Shown: positions 16,065-25,319, counted from the stretch's first letter. The stretch is DNA of 64,000 bases from Tolypothrix tenuis PCC 7101 (GCF_002368295.1 NZ_AP018248.1:3906767-3970766), one strand, 5' to 3'. Translations and numbers: made by a program. Notes: generated by a model not told the origin, from the sequence alone.

Positions 16065-18266
16065 ATGCAACCACAATACCAAGATTATAAAGAGCTAATC
16101 AATTCTCTAAAATCTGCATCTACATTACTAGGTTTAGATAGTAAATCACAACTACATCAAGATATAACTGCGATTTCTGATTATCTAGCTAATCCTAACT
16201 TTCAGATTGCGGTATTTGGCCCTTTTAATCATGGTAAATCTACGCTGCTCAATGCCATATTAGGAAATCGCACTTTACCAATAGATTTAATTCCCACTAC
16301 TGGCGCAGCAATTAGCGTTAAATATGGGACTGATTTACAAACTCGCATCATCTTAACAGATGGTACTGAAATCGAGCGCGATGGTACAGAAATTTTGCAG
16401 CAGTTTGCCATTTTGGATGGTAACAGACAGATGCGCCAAGATGTTGCATCTGTAGAAGTTTTTTGTCCTCATCCTTTTTTAGCAAGAGGTATAGAATTAC
16501 TGGATTTACCTGGTACAAATGACAGAGAAGCACAAGATAATTTAGTCCGCGATCGCCTGCTGACTACAGATTTAGTTATACAATTACTTGATGCGCGCAA
16601 GTTAATGACTTTAGGCGAACGCGAAAACCTGCGAGATTGGCTATTGGATCGGGGTATTAAAACCGTTATTTTTGTGGCTAATTTTATTAACTTACTCGAA
16701 CCAGACGAGCAGCAGCAAGTGCAAAATCGTTTGCTATTTGTTGCAGAAAGTTTTCGCGCCGAATTACCGCCAGGGTTTAGTAATTTATATCGTGTGGATG
16801 CTTTACCAGCGTTAAGAGCTAGATTAAAAGGAGATGTGGCTCTAGCTACTAGTAGTGGGTTAACTACCTTTGAAGCAGCTTTGCAAAATATTGTGGGTAT
16901 TTTACAACAAAATCGCGGTAGTGTACGCTTACCCAGAGTACAGGCGATCGCATCTCAAATTCAATTAAGTTTAAAAGCTAAAATTGACCCTCTTCTTAGC
17001 GAAGTTAGCTCTTTTGATGACAAACAAACCGCTAAAATTGCAATTAAACAAAAAGCTGAAAATCTTATTCAGCAAGGTTTAAATAAGAGTATTGCTGATT
17101 TACGAACTTGGCTAAATTTAGACTCATTACTTAAAAAATATCAAACTGATGCCACAGTAGCAATTGCTGAAAATAATTTTAAAACTTGGCAAACAGATAC
17201 CTTAAAAAAAGACTTAACAGAGTTACAACGCTCGATAATGAAATGGCTATATCAAGCTTATGAATTTTTTCAAGAACAAAGACCAGAAGATTTATTGATT
17301 ACCTTACCCAGCGAACCCCAAATTAATCTACCTCCTAAGCCAAACAATAGCAATGATTTAAGTGAAACTGGGACGGTAGCAGTTGGTAGTGGTATTGGCT
17401 GGTTATTAGGTGGGCCTGTTGGCGCAGCCGTATTAGGAAGTATTTCTTATTTATTAAATAAAAATATTCAAGATGCTGACGATAAATCAGCCAAGGAATC
17501 CTATCATCAGCAAGTTGCTCAAATTTGCATAAATGCAACTGAAGATTATTTCACTGAATTCAGTAAGCAAGGATTAGCAATCTTAGCTGAATATGAACCA
17601 AAAGCTAAAAAAATAATCCGCTTTGTAGGTAGTCAAGAACCACTAGAAATTGCTAATAAGCGGCAAAATTTACAGCAGTTGCAAAATAATTTTAATCAAT
17701 TACTGCAAGAGTTAAATAAAGCTAAGATACCTGCTAATTATCAACCTTATCGAGAAATACCAAAATACACGCCATATACCCCACCAGCAGAACCAGAACA
17801 AAAGACTTACGCAAAAAAAGTGAATGATTCTGCATCCTCTACATATCGCAGTTCTACTCACCGCGTTAATACTCCTCCCCCACCCAAGGCTTCAGCATCT
17901 CCCAATCCAGCCGAAGTAGAAGCAAAATTTCGCAATTGGGAACTCGATGAAGAAATAGCGCGGATGAAAGCAGAAATGCGTTCTCCGGGTTATCAAGCTA
18001 ACAAACAAAGCAATACAAATCAAAATAACAATACATCTCAGCAGCCTAAAACTCAAGCGGAAAAAGACAAGATTACTCGCGCTTATTCAGTTTTAGGATT
18101 GCAAGCTGGTGTTTCATTAGCTGAGATAAAACAAGCTTACAAGACTTTAGTTAAAAAATGGCATCCAGATTTATTTGTTAATCAGCCACAATTACAAAAA
18201 CAAGCTCAAGAAAAAATGCGGCTAGTTAATGAAGCTTATACAATTTTGTCAGAAAAATCTCAATAA
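16065..18266 (+). CDS. Dynamin-like GTPase fused to a C-terminal J-domain
   Basis: 733 residues. The N-terminal GTPase has the P-loop GPFNHGKST (about 50-58), switch threonine in IPTTGAAIS and G3 DLPGTND. The G4 position reads VANFINLLEPDE, lacking the usual N/TKxD aspartate. A stretch near 435-460 (GTVAVGSGIGWLLGGPVGAA) is glycine-rich and hydrophobic, a likely paddle or membrane contact. Residues 565-665 are a proline/Q/N-rich linker with a short EVEAKFRNWELDEEI helix. Residues 670-733 form a J-domain (AYSVLGLQAGVSLAEIKQAY) with H700-P-D702 intact, so Hsp70 stimulation is expected. The gene follows BDLP1 by 95 bp and appears to be its paralogous partner. Confidence 0.9.
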   Translation: MQPQYQDYKELINSLKSASTLLGLDSKSQLHQDITAISDYLANPNFQIAVFGPFNHGKSTLLNAILGNRTLPIDLIPTTGAAISVKYGTDLQTRIILTDGTEIERDGTEILQQFAILDGNRQMRQDVASVEVFCPHPFLARGIELLDLPGTNDREAQDNLVRDRLLTTDLVIQLLDARKLMTLGERENLRDWLLDRGIKTVIFVANFINLLEPDEQQQVQNRLLFVAESFRAELPPGFSNLYRVDALPALRARLKGDVALATSSGLTTFEAALQNIVGILQQNRGSVRLPRVQAIASQIQLSLKAKIDPLLSEVSSFDDKQTAKIAIKQKAENLIQQGLNKSIADLRTWLNLDSLLKKYQTDATVAIAENNFKTWQTDTLKKDLTELQRSIMKWLYQAYEFFQEQRPEDLLITLPSEPQINLPPKPNNSNDLSETGTVAVGSGIGWLLGGPVGAAVLGSISYLLNKNIQDADDKSAKESYHQQVAQICINATEDYFTEFSKQGLAILAEYEPKAKKIIRFVGSQEPLEIANKRQNLQQLQNNFNQLLQELNKAKIPANYQPYREIPKYTPYTPPAEPEQKTYAKKVNDSASSTYRSSTHRVNTPPPPKASASPNPAEVEAKFRNWELDEEIARMKAEMRSPGYQANKQSNTNQNNNTSQQPKTQAEKDKITRAYSVLGLQAGVSLAEIKQAYKTLVKKWHPDLFVNQPQLQKQAQEKMRLVNEAYTILSEKSQ

Positions 18267-18295
18267 AATTATAATATTTTGGATAAAAAGTTATA

Positions 18296-18880
18296 CTACC
18301 AAACCTTACTCATATTCAAAACAAACCCAGGTAACACAGCATTGCCGCTAATAGTATTAGGATTATCTAAACATTCTGCTGGGTTACCAGGACGATAAAT
18401 ATAAACTTGACGATGTTTGCGATCAATTAACCAGCCTAACTGTACCCCAGGTTCTCTCATATATTCTTCCATCTTGTCCTTGAGAGGTTGAAGATTATCG
18501 CTAGGCGATCGCAATTCAATCACAAAATCTGGACAAATAGGCGCAAACTTTTCTTGTTGTGCAGATGAAAGACTATTCCACCGTTCCAATTTTATCCAAG
18601 AAGCATCCGGGGATCGATCTGCACCTGTTGATAACTTAAAGCCTGTACTAGAGTCAAAACAAATACCTGTACCATCTTGTTCTGACCATACATATAATTG
18701 ACCAGCTATATTGAAGTTACGATTCCCTGATTCTGAACCCGTAGGTGGCATAATCGATATTTCTCCCAATTTATTACGCTCAATGCGTAAATCGCGATTC
18801 ACCTGACAAAACTCAAAGAATTGTTCGTCTGTCATTTGCATTGATGGCGGAATTTGCAACACCAAGGGAGATGAGAACAT
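18296..18880 (-). CDS. Uma2-family (DUF820) putative endonuclease
   Basis: 194 residues. The PD-(D/E)xK-like core is visible: EISIMPPTGSESGNRNFNI, then SSTGFKLSTGADRSPDASWI, PICPDFVIELRSPSDNLQPL and the following KMEEYMREPGVQLGWLID. Asp in PDASWI, Asp in PDFVIE, Glu in VIELRS and Lys in LKDKM are the candidate active-site residues. This family is massively amplified in filamentous cyanobacteria; its biological role is unresolved. It is convergent with the dynamin cluster and separated from the peroxiredoxin by 103 bp containing that gene's terminator. Confidence 0.9.
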   Translation of the reverse strand: MFSSPLVLQIPPSMQMTDEQFFEFCQVNRDLRIERNKLGEISIMPPTGSESGNRNFNIAGQLYVWSEQDGTGICFDSSTGFKLSTGADRSPDASWIKLERWNSLSSAQQEKFAPICPDFVIELRSPSDNLQPLKDKMEEYMREPGVQLGWLIDRKHRQVYIYRPGNPAECLDNPNTISGNAVLPGFVLNMSKVW

Positions 18881-18927
18881 AATGCTTACCAGACTAACTT
18901 TTATCTTTATTCTGACCTAAACAAGCA

Positions 18928-18955
18928 AAGGCGCAAAGTTTTACCTTCGCGCCTT
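18928..18955 (-). terminator. Rho-independent-like terminator of the peroxiredoxin gene
   Basis: On the minus strand AAGGCGCGAAG pairs with CTTTGCGCCTT (one mismatch, 6-base loop), followed by TGCTTGTTTAGG. It begins 29 bases after the peroxiredoxin stop. Confidence 0.55.
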
Positions 18956-18983
18956 GACAGCAAAAAGTTTGAAGTAATAAGAC

Positions 18984-19622
18984 TTACTTGTTAGGCTGAG
19001 GAGTCAAGCGCAGATAGGGTTTAACTACCTCGTAACCTTTGGGGAATTTTTCCTTCAATACTTCTGGATCTTTAAGTGAGGGAACAATTACAACCTTATC
19101 CCCGTCTTTCCAGTCAGCTGGTGTCGCCACACTGTAATTATCTGTCAATTGCAGAGAATCAATTACCCGCAACAGTTCATCAAAGTTGCGTCCTGTGCTA
19201 GGAGGGTATGTGAAACTCAGGCGTAGCTTTTTATTGGGATCAATAACAAAAACAGATCGCACTGTCACTGCTGCGTTGGCATTAGGATGAATCATATCGT
19301 ACAGGTCAGAAACCTTACGATCTGCATCTGCCAAAATTGGGTAGTTGAGAGTAGTGTTTTGGGTTTCTTCAATATCACCCACCCATCCGTTATGGGATTC
19401 TACATCATCAACGCTGAGAGCGATCGCTTTGACATTGCGCTTGTCAAATTCTGGTTTCAGCTTGGCAACTGTACCTAGTTCAGTGGTGCAAACAGGTGTA
19501 TAGTCAGCAGGGTGTGAAAACAGCACAACCCAGCTGTCACCTGCCCATTCGTAAAAATTTATGTCGCCGTGTGTAGAGGCTTGCGTAAAGTTGGGTACTG
19601 TATCACCTAGACGGAGAGTCAT
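18984..19622 (-). CDS. 1-Cys peroxiredoxin (Prx6 type)
   Basis: 212 residues, the normal length of 1-Cys peroxiredoxins. The peroxidatic Cys lies in SHPADYTPVCTTELG, with the conserved catalytic Thr and Pro in the same motif. DPNKKLRLSFTYPPSTGRN is a Prx6 hallmark and the long C-terminal arm (PSLKDPEVLKEKFPKGY) is present. It reduces hydrogen and alkyl peroxides in the cytoplasm; the reductant is unknown. A good AGGAAG ribosome site precedes the ATG. A 17-bp palindrome 40 bp upstream suggests regulated transcription. It is monocistronic. Confidence 0.95.
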   Translation of the reverse strand: MTLRLGDTVPNFTQASTHGDINFYEWAGDSWVVLFSHPADYTPVCTTELGTVAKLKPEFDKRNVKAIALSVDDVESHNGWVGDIEETQNTTLNYPILADADRKVSDLYDMIHPNANAAVTVRSVFVIDPNKKLRLSFTYPPSTGRNFDELLRVIDSLQLTDNYSVATPADWKDGDKVVIVPSLKDPEVLKEKFPKGYEVVKPYLRLTPQPNK

Positions 19623-19661
19623 GAGAACTTCCTGTAATTAGAAAGGCATTAAGTATTCTAC

Positions 19662-19678
19662 TATGTGATCGTCACATA
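19662..19678 (-). promoter_or_regulatory. Candidate operator upstream of the peroxiredoxin gene
   Basis: TATGTGATCGTCACATA is a perfect palindrome with 7-bp arms and a 3-base centre, ending 40 bases from the ATG. It resembles but does not match a CRP site, whose half-sites are 6 bases apart. The binding protein is unknown. Confidence 0.35.
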
Positions 19679-19762
19679 AAACCCCGGTTCACCAATCGGG
19701 TTAAGTGCCTGGTAAAGAAATGTGATTTTACGTAATTTCGTGTAAAGAAGCTCAATAAAAAT

Positions 19763-19795
19763 AGGGCATGGGGCATTGGGCATAGGGCATGGGGG
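19763..19795. repeat. GGGCATx tandem repeat
   Basis: GGGCATG/GGGCATT/GGGCATA heptamer units between the peroxiredoxin promoter and hpsP. Confidence 0.7.
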
Positions 19796-19811
19796 ATATG
19801 GAACAACGTTG

Positions 19812-20972
19812 TTAACGCAGAATTTGCTGGTATGTCGAAATCATTTGACGAGCGATCGCATCCCAGCTGTAATGTTGTAATGCATATTGCTGGGCGTTGA
19901 GTCCCCGACGCTGGCATTCTGCGGGGTTTTGCAAGGCTGTTTGTAGTAAATTGACTATTACCTGTACATCTAACTCCCCAACCCATCCCGATTCGCTTTC
20001 ACTTACCTGGTGACAAATATGCACCTGATCGGAAATTACCACAGGTATCCCGGCTACCATCGCCTCAGCCACCGCAATGCCAAAGTTTTCATAGTAGGAA
20101 GGCAAAACGAAGACATCAGCAGCTTGTAGTAAAGTAGCTTTTAACTCACCTGTAACGAAACCTGTAATTGTAGTGTGCGATCGCAGTGGAGAATTTTGGA
20201 TCTGAGAAATGATACTTTGTTCATAATCTGGATCTTGGGGATTTGTCCCAGCTAAGACAAAGTGAAAATTACAACCAACAGCTAACAGCTTTTCTAGCGC
20301 AGGGATTAACAAATTCAACCCTTTTTTGGGGTCAATTCGCGACATGAATAATATTACAGGTACATCCTGGGGAATCTCCAATTTTTGCTGATGTGTTGCT
20401 AATTTTGGCGAAACCACACCCAAAGGAATCACCAAATCTTGCGTCGCTACTCCAAATCTGGCTGATATTTTTGCTTCTTGATGACTAGTAAAATGAATAG
20501 CCGCTGCACCAGCTAAATTTTGACGTTCAATAATTGCGGCATAAATCTGTTTTAATAACTTTTTCTTGCGTAAATCAGATGGATCGAGAGTGCCTAAAGG
20601 ACGCAAAATATAAGGTAACTTTTGCTGACGGCAAATAGTTGCAGCCGCACTACTAACAGGAGAAAATAAAGCATGAATATGGGCTATATCATAATCACGA
20701 GCGTGACGTTTTAACCACTTAAGTAAATCTAGCGAAAACTTATAACGACGAAATGGCGCACAACGGAAATAGATAATTTCATAACCATCTTGTTTTATTG
20801 CTGCATTTAAAGGAACATCCAGAGGTTTTTGTCCAGTATCGCCATTACTATCAGTTGTAATTACCGTAACTTCCACCCCTTCCTTTGCCAAAGCAGGAGC
20901 TAACCCTAATACCATTTGACTAGGGCCGCCATAAATAAGAGAAATAGAAGGAACAATATGTAATACTTTCAT
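19812..20972 (-). CDS. hpsP: Family 4 glycosyltransferase, HpsP-like
   Basis: 386 residues with GT-B fold. N-terminal acceptor domain: VLHIVPSISLIYGGPSQMVL. C-terminal nucleotide-sugar domain: VILFMSRIDPKKGLNLLIPA, then FVLPSYYENFGIAVAEAMVA with the EX7E motif. It is cytosolic or peripherally membrane bound and transfers a sugar to a growing glycan. It is the last of five same-strand polysaccharide genes whose order and types match hpsL-M-N-O-P of the hormogonium polysaccharide system. That order is my main reason for the symbol. An AAGGA ribosome site precedes the start. Confidence 0.75.
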   Translation of the reverse strand: MKVLHIVPSISLIYGGPSQMVLGLAPALAKEGVEVTVITTDSNGDTGQKPLDVPLNAAIKQDGYEIIYFRCAPFRRYKFSLDLLKWLKRHARDYDIAHIHALFSPVSSAAATICRQQKLPYILRPLGTLDPSDLRKKKLLKQIYAAIIERQNLAGAAAIHFTSHQEAKISARFGVATQDLVIPLGVVSPKLATHQQKLEIPQDVPVILFMSRIDPKKGLNLLIPALEKLLAVGCNFHFVLAGTNPQDPDYEQSIISQIQNSPLRSHTTITGFVTGELKATLLQAADVFVLPSYYENFGIAVAEAMVAGIPVVISDQVHICHQVSESESGWVGELDVQVIVNLLQTALQNPAECQRRGLNAQQYALQHYSWDAIARQMISTYQQILR

Positions 20973-21065
20973 AATTTTATCCTTAACATAAATAGCTCTG
21001 ATAAAACCTCCGCACCCCTTTGCGTTAAAAAATAAAATTCAACAATCTCTAATAAAATACATTTC

Positions 21066-21416
21066 AGTTAAGAAAATTAATTAATAACAAAACTAAAAAA
21101 CTAGTACAACAAGGCAAAAGTAAAAATTCAAAAGTAAAAAGAAAGAATACTTATACCACAAGCCTTTTAACAATTACAGATTGTCTGTTTCTCTTACAAA
21201 GTTTGGCGGGACGGAAACCGACACCGCCAACTTTGCGCTATTTACGCCCCAGAGTACTAGTTACTCAACAAAAAAAACAGAACAATAATTTTGGAGGGGG
21301 TTTGGGGGACGCAACCGTCACCCAATCGGGGGTTTGGGGGAGAATCCCCCAATTCTTCTGGCTTCTTTAATAAGTGACAAATCAATCGCTAATGAACTTA
21401 ACCCAAGCGTATTGAT
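21066..21416 (-). repeat. Dispersed repeat, family A copy 3, split by an insertion
   Basis: Inverted copy running CAGTTAAGAAAATTAATT...AAAAACTAGT, then an unrelated 155-bp insert, then TTACTCAACAAAAAAAACAG through the G-rich core to CTTAACCCAAGCGTATTGA. It ends 3 bp from the hpsO stop. Confidence 0.75.
21107..21261. mobile_element. 155-bp element nested in family A copy 3
   Basis: ACTAGT occurs once in the intact family A copy 1 but flanks this insert on both sides (21101-21106 and 21256-21261), as expected for a 6-bp target duplication. The insert begins ACAACAAGGC and ends TTTACGCCCCAGAGT. Its ends resemble the element at 25166-25319. No reading frame. Confidence 0.6.
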
Positions 21417-21418
21417 CT

Positions 21419-22594
21419 CTAATAACTCTTGACAAGTTCTCGATAAAACTCTAATTGCTGCTGTGCCAAAGCCTTATTTGTATATTTATCCATTGCTTTC
21501 TCATAACCCATAGCCCCAACTTTCTGCCTTAAATCCGGATTATCAATTAATTGCGTTAAGCAATTAGCTAAAGCTTGAACATCACCTTCTGGAAAAATCA
21601 AACCAGCATCCCCAATCACATGAGGAATTTCGCCAGAATTGGAACCAATCACAGGCACTTTACAAGCCATCGCCTCAATAATCACATGACCAAATTGTTC
21701 TTTCCAGCCAGCCGCAGTTAAGGTTTTAAATTTGTAAGTGGTTTCTGATGGTAGTACCAAAGTATCCATTAAATTGATATATTGTGGTACAACATCGTGG
21801 GGAACACTTTCAATGATTATAACTCTATCTTGAATCTGATTTTCTGCGGCTATTTTCAGGATTTCTGCCTGTAAATTTCCTCGCCCCAGCAACAGTAATT
21901 TCCAAGGTTTATTTTTGATAGATATTAATGCTTGCAACAGAGTTAACAACCCCTTTTCTGGTACGAATCTGCCTACAAAACCAACTACAAATTCATCGGG
22001 AAAAATCCCCAATTTAGCTGCTAACTCTGGTTGACTATGGGGAGTAAAAACACGTTCATCTACACCCAACTGTGGCATCACCTTAATCAGACCCTGGTAG
22101 CCTCGCTGTCGTAAAACTTCTGCCCCATCCTGATTACCAGAAATAATACCGTGGCTATTATCTAAATTAAATTTTTCTAATAAACCAACTGGAAATTTGA
22201 GTTCATACGGCAAATTCCACCAAGTAAAAAATATATTTTTCGCCTGCAAACCCAAAATTTTATTTAAAATAATCATCTGAGTATAAGCCAGTCCCCTAGA
22301 AGCTTGCTCTACTTGAATAACTTGAGGACGAACCTGCTTTAACAAAGCGATTAAATCAGCCCCAAATGTGAGCAAGCCTTGATGATTTTGGCTAAAATTA
22401 GAAACTGGGACTATTTTAAATGTCCCTTCATCCCTATATTCAGTTTCAATAACTTTATTTTGTACACCACCAGGTCGCCAACTTTTAGGAACAACAACCG
22501 TTACTTCAATTCCAGGTTCTAATTGCGATAAAGCGCGTAACTTTTCACAGTTTAAATCTACAATATAAGTATGACTAGCAACTAAAATTTTCAT
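21419..22594 (-). CDS. hpsO: Family 4 glycosyltransferase, HpsO-like
   Basis: 391 residues, GT-B fold. Features: FVVGFVGRFVPEKGLLTLLQ (donor-domain start, about 205), then PSETTYKFKTLTAAGWKEQF, and FGHVIIEAMACKVPVIGSNS with the acid/EX7E region, then GEIPHVIGDAGLIFPEGD. It is expected to add a sugar residue during exopolysaccharide assembly. It is fourth in the five-gene hps-like block. A 446-bp spacer filled with a split repeat separates it from hpsP, so the block may be transcribed in more than one unit. Confidence 0.75.
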   Translation of the reverse strand: MKILVASHTYIVDLNCEKLRALSQLEPGIEVTVVVPKSWRPGGVQNKVIETEYRDEGTFKIVPVSNFSQNHQGLLTFGADLIALLKQVRPQVIQVEQASRGLAYTQMIILNKILGLQAKNIFFTWWNLPYELKFPVGLLEKFNLDNSHGIISGNQDGAEVLRQRGYQGLIKVMPQLGVDERVFTPHSQPELAAKLGIFPDEFVVGFVGRFVPEKGLLTLLQALISIKNKPWKLLLLGRGNLQAEILKIAAENQIQDRVIIIESVPHDVVPQYINLMDTLVLPSETTYKFKTLTAAGWKEQFGHVIIEAMACKVPVIGSNSGEIPHVIGDAGLIFPEGDVQALANCLTQLIDNPDLRQKVGAMGYEKAMDKYTNKALAQQQLEFYRELVKSY

Positions 22595-22618
22595 ATTTCA
22601 TTTAATTAATAAACGTAG

Positions 22619-22645
22619 GGTGCGTTAGCGACAGCGTAACGCACC
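22619..22645. repeat. GGTGCGTTA/TAACGCACC palindrome
   Basis: Perfect 9-bp arms around GCGACAGCG. The same palindrome family is present at 52095 and, extended, near 5645. Confidence 0.7.
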
Positions 22646-22777
22646 ATCAACTATTGGAATATCGCCCTAACACACCCAACAAATTGGAGATTTTTTCAAT
22701 AGGAATTCTCTATATCTGCGTACCCTACGGGAAGCCGCTACGCGTCTATATCCTCTTCCATCAGCGGTTAAAAATCA

Positions 22778-23758
22778 CTAAAACTCCGGATCAAGCCGAC
22801 TGTAAATTTGCCCATCATTCCATAATGATTGAATCACAGTCCCCACAGCCTTGAAAAAACCCAAAATATAGAAAAAGCCACGAGTCGCGATTTTGATGGG
22901 AGAACCGCTTTTATGACAAGGAGGTCGCCCTAGTACGTGACAATCAAATAAACGGGCGTAGAGACGTAAAGCTTGGCTAACGGTCAAGTTTTTCAACCCC
23001 AGTAAAAAATGATTGTGGTAGAAAGTGAGTTGATACTGGAGCGATCGCATACTAATATCATGACAGCCTCCAGTTTCTTCACCCAAATGCACTAAATCGG
23101 CTTCTGGGTCGTACCAAATCTTATACCCTGTCTGTCGCACCCGCAAACAAAAATCCGATTCTTCCCGTACCGCACTACCGCGAAACCTTTCGTCAAATCT
23201 CAGCCCATATTTAGTAAAAATTTCCCGCCGGAAAGACATATTACAACCCCTCGCGGTTAATACTTGCTGGGGTTTGATGGTGTGAACTAAATCTATGTGA
23301 TACCAAGCAATTCCAGGATCCATTGCTTGGGGAGGTAAATATTCAATTTGCAAATCTCCCCCAGAATCACCTAATTTCATTCTGTCAAATACTCTGCCAG
23401 CTACAGCCCCCACCTCTGGATTTTGCACATAGTTTTTCACATGGGCTGATAAAAAGCCAGGTTTTAATTGGACATCATCATCAATAAATAAAATTATTTC
23501 ACCTTCTGACCGCCGCACCCCATAATTTCGCGCGCCTGGTAAACTCGCCCAATCTAAGCGAAACCATTTAATTTTACCTGCTGTTGCCATTTCTTCCAGA
23601 TAAGCTTGAATTTCTGGTTCATGCTTTGGGGTTTGGTCTACAACTATGACTTCAAAATTGCCATAATCTTGTTTGAGAACATCTGCAATACTATCTCGTA
23701 AAGCTTCTTCACGATAATAGGTAGGGATAACAATAGAAATTAAAGGTAAATCACTCAT
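22778..23758 (-). CDS. hpsN: Family 2 glycosyltransferase, HpsN-like
   Basis: 326 residues, GT-A fold. ISIVIPTYYREEALRDSIAD is the start of the nucleotide-binding domain. The metal-binding motif is DDDVQL in GEIILFIDDDVQLKPGFLSA, and the acceptor-site motif lies in SAVREESDFCLRVRQTGYKI. The C-terminus has no strong membrane helix. It likely uses a UDP- or GDP-sugar for glycan extension. It starts 23 bp after the hpsM stop, so the two are in one operon. A repeat-bearing spacer of 183 bp follows. Confidence 0.75.
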   Translation of the reverse strand: MSDLPLISIVIPTYYREEALRDSIADVLKQDYGNFEVIVVDQTPKHEPEIQAYLEEMATAGKIKWFRLDWASLPGARNYGVRRSEGEIILFIDDDVQLKPGFLSAHVKNYVQNPEVGAVAGRVFDRMKLGDSGGDLQIEYLPPQAMDPGIAWYHIDLVHTIKPQQVLTARGCNMSFRREIFTKYGLRFDERFRGSAVREESDFCLRVRQTGYKIWYDPEADLVHLGEETGGCHDISMRSLQYQLTFYHNHFLLGLKNLTVSQALRLYARLFDCHVLGRPPCHKSGSPIKIATRGFFYILGFFKAVGTVIQSLWNDGQIYSRLDPEF

Positions 23759-23781
23759 ATTTTTATATAGAAAATAACCTT

Positions 23782-24942
23782 TTAGTTCAAAGCTGCGGCT
23801 TCTGCATACAAATTATCAAATAACTCATTTTGCTTTTCGGCATTATGGTTATTTTTCATTTGATTTAATGCACCTGTACTAATATATTCATAATGTTCTT
23901 GTTTATCTGTTCGCTCAAGAAAATGTAAGATTTTCTGCAATGCTTGCTCTGCTAAATAATCATAGGTGCTATTGACAATTTCCCAATATTCATCAGTCTT
24001 AGTTTTTTCCCCATGTAACCAATCATTCCAATGCCGAATTTCATTTAGTGGTAATTTTAAGTGATAGCCATTTTCCCCATCATGAACAAACTCTGGTAGG
24101 GCACAGATATTAGTAGTAATCGCCGGAGTTGCAACCGAAAATCCTTCGATGACACTATAGCCGTAGGTATCATGTAAGGTAGCTAAAATTTGAAAATGAC
24201 TTTGGGCTAGTAAATCTAAAACTTTTTCATTGGGAAGGCTTTTGTGAAAAACCACATTATCCAAATCCAATAGTTTTAAATCTGCTGTATATTTTGACTG
24301 GTCAGGAAAATCTGTAGGTACTCCAGAACCACATCTTAAATTAGAAATGATATGTACCTTAATAGGTAACCCTAAAGACTCAGCTTTTTTAGCTAATCTT
24401 AAAGCAACAATTCCACCTTTTCTCGCCAAATGGTTACCGACAAATATCAGTTCAATTGTTTCCCCATCTTTATAAGTTTTAGGTTGACTAGCTTTAATTG
24501 CAAAATTAGGATGAATAACGGCTAATTTATTTTTTAATTCTTCGCTAATATTCCATTCTGCAACGCGATTTATAAACCTCATTTTAGCATAATCAGAGAT
24601 GGCAATGATTTTTTGACAATTTTTTAGTGCTAAACGGTTATTTAAAATTGGATAAGCTATTTCTTCTAATTTATTTTTGGGATTTCTATATAAAAATCTA
24701 TGGTCTTCAAAAGTAACGAACCAAGGTTTATTTGTATATTCAATTCTATTGAAAGCGTGAACAACTTGAAACTTTTTCCAGAAAGGCTGCCAATAACTAA
24801 AGCTATTTAAGGGATACCAAATTTTTTCTAAAGGATATCTTCCGGAGGGAAATTGTTTAGGGCGAATTAATATATGTTGAGATTGGCGCGGCAGGTTAGG
24901 AGTACTGAGATGTTTTTCTCCTGCTATAATTACTTTTGCCAT
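23782..24942 (-). CDS. hpsM: Glycosyltransferase-like protein, HpsM-like
   Basis: 386 residues. N-terminal region with LIRPKQFPSGRYPLEKIWYP and PWFVTFEDHRFLYRNPKNKL, then a GT-B-type donor domain: IELIFVGNHLARKGGIVALR near 178 and ATLHDTYGYSVIEGFSVATP near 270, an EX7E-like segment. It is probably a glycosyltransferase of the hormogonium polysaccharide pathway. The assignment rests on position between the polymerase-like hpsL and the GT2 hpsN. Codon use is AT-rich compared with hpsL. Confidence 0.65.
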   Translation of the reverse strand: MAKVIIAGEKHLSTPNLPRQSQHILIRPKQFPSGRYPLEKIWYPLNSFSYWQPFWKKFQVVHAFNRIEYTNKPWFVTFEDHRFLYRNPKNKLEEIAYPILNNRLALKNCQKIIAISDYAKMRFINRVAEWNISEELKNKLAVIHPNFAIKASQPKTYKDGETIELIFVGNHLARKGGIVALRLAKKAESLGLPIKVHIISNLRCGSGVPTDFPDQSKYTADLKLLDLDNVVFHKSLPNEKVLDLLAQSHFQILATLHDTYGYSVIEGFSVATPAITTNICALPEFVHDGENGYHLKLPLNEIRHWNDWLHGEKTKTDEYWEIVNSTYDYLAEQALQKILHFLERTDKQEHYEYISTGALNQMKNNHNAEKQNELFDNLYAEAAALN

Positions 24943-25165
24943 TTTTGATATATTAAAATTAAGAATTATTAGTCAAACTGAATCTAGCCTAGTCTACAGT
25001 TAGGTATCTGCCATCAGGGAGTTTACGGGAGTGTTCTAAGTAGTTCTTCGCAGTGATTTTGAGGAGGTTTAGGAACGAACCGCAAAGTACACAAAGTACA
25101 CAAAGAAAGAAGGAAAAGAAGGGAAATAGAACAGTTAACTCACCGAGTAAAATTAATGGGACAAA

Positions 25166-25319
25166 TTACTAGTACCGCAAGGCGGAAGTCAAAAGTGAAA
25201 AGTCAAAAGTGAAAAGTCAAAAGTCAAAAGTCAAAAGTGAAAAGTCAAAAGATTTATATATCTGGGCTTTTGACTGTTTTAAACGGTAGCTTTATTTACG
25301 CTATGTTGTACTAAGTAAA
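25166..25319. mobile_element. Short repeat element with TACT(T)AGTAC ends
   Basis: Begins TTACTAGTACCGCAAGGCGG, contains AAGTCAAAAGTGAAAAG tandem units, and ends GTTGTACTAAGTAAA, so the two ends are imperfect inverted repeats. It is related at its ends to the nested insert at 21107. It occupies most of the hpsL-hpsM spacer. The remaining part (24943-25165) holds only CAAAGTACA-type short repeats. Confidence 0.55.
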
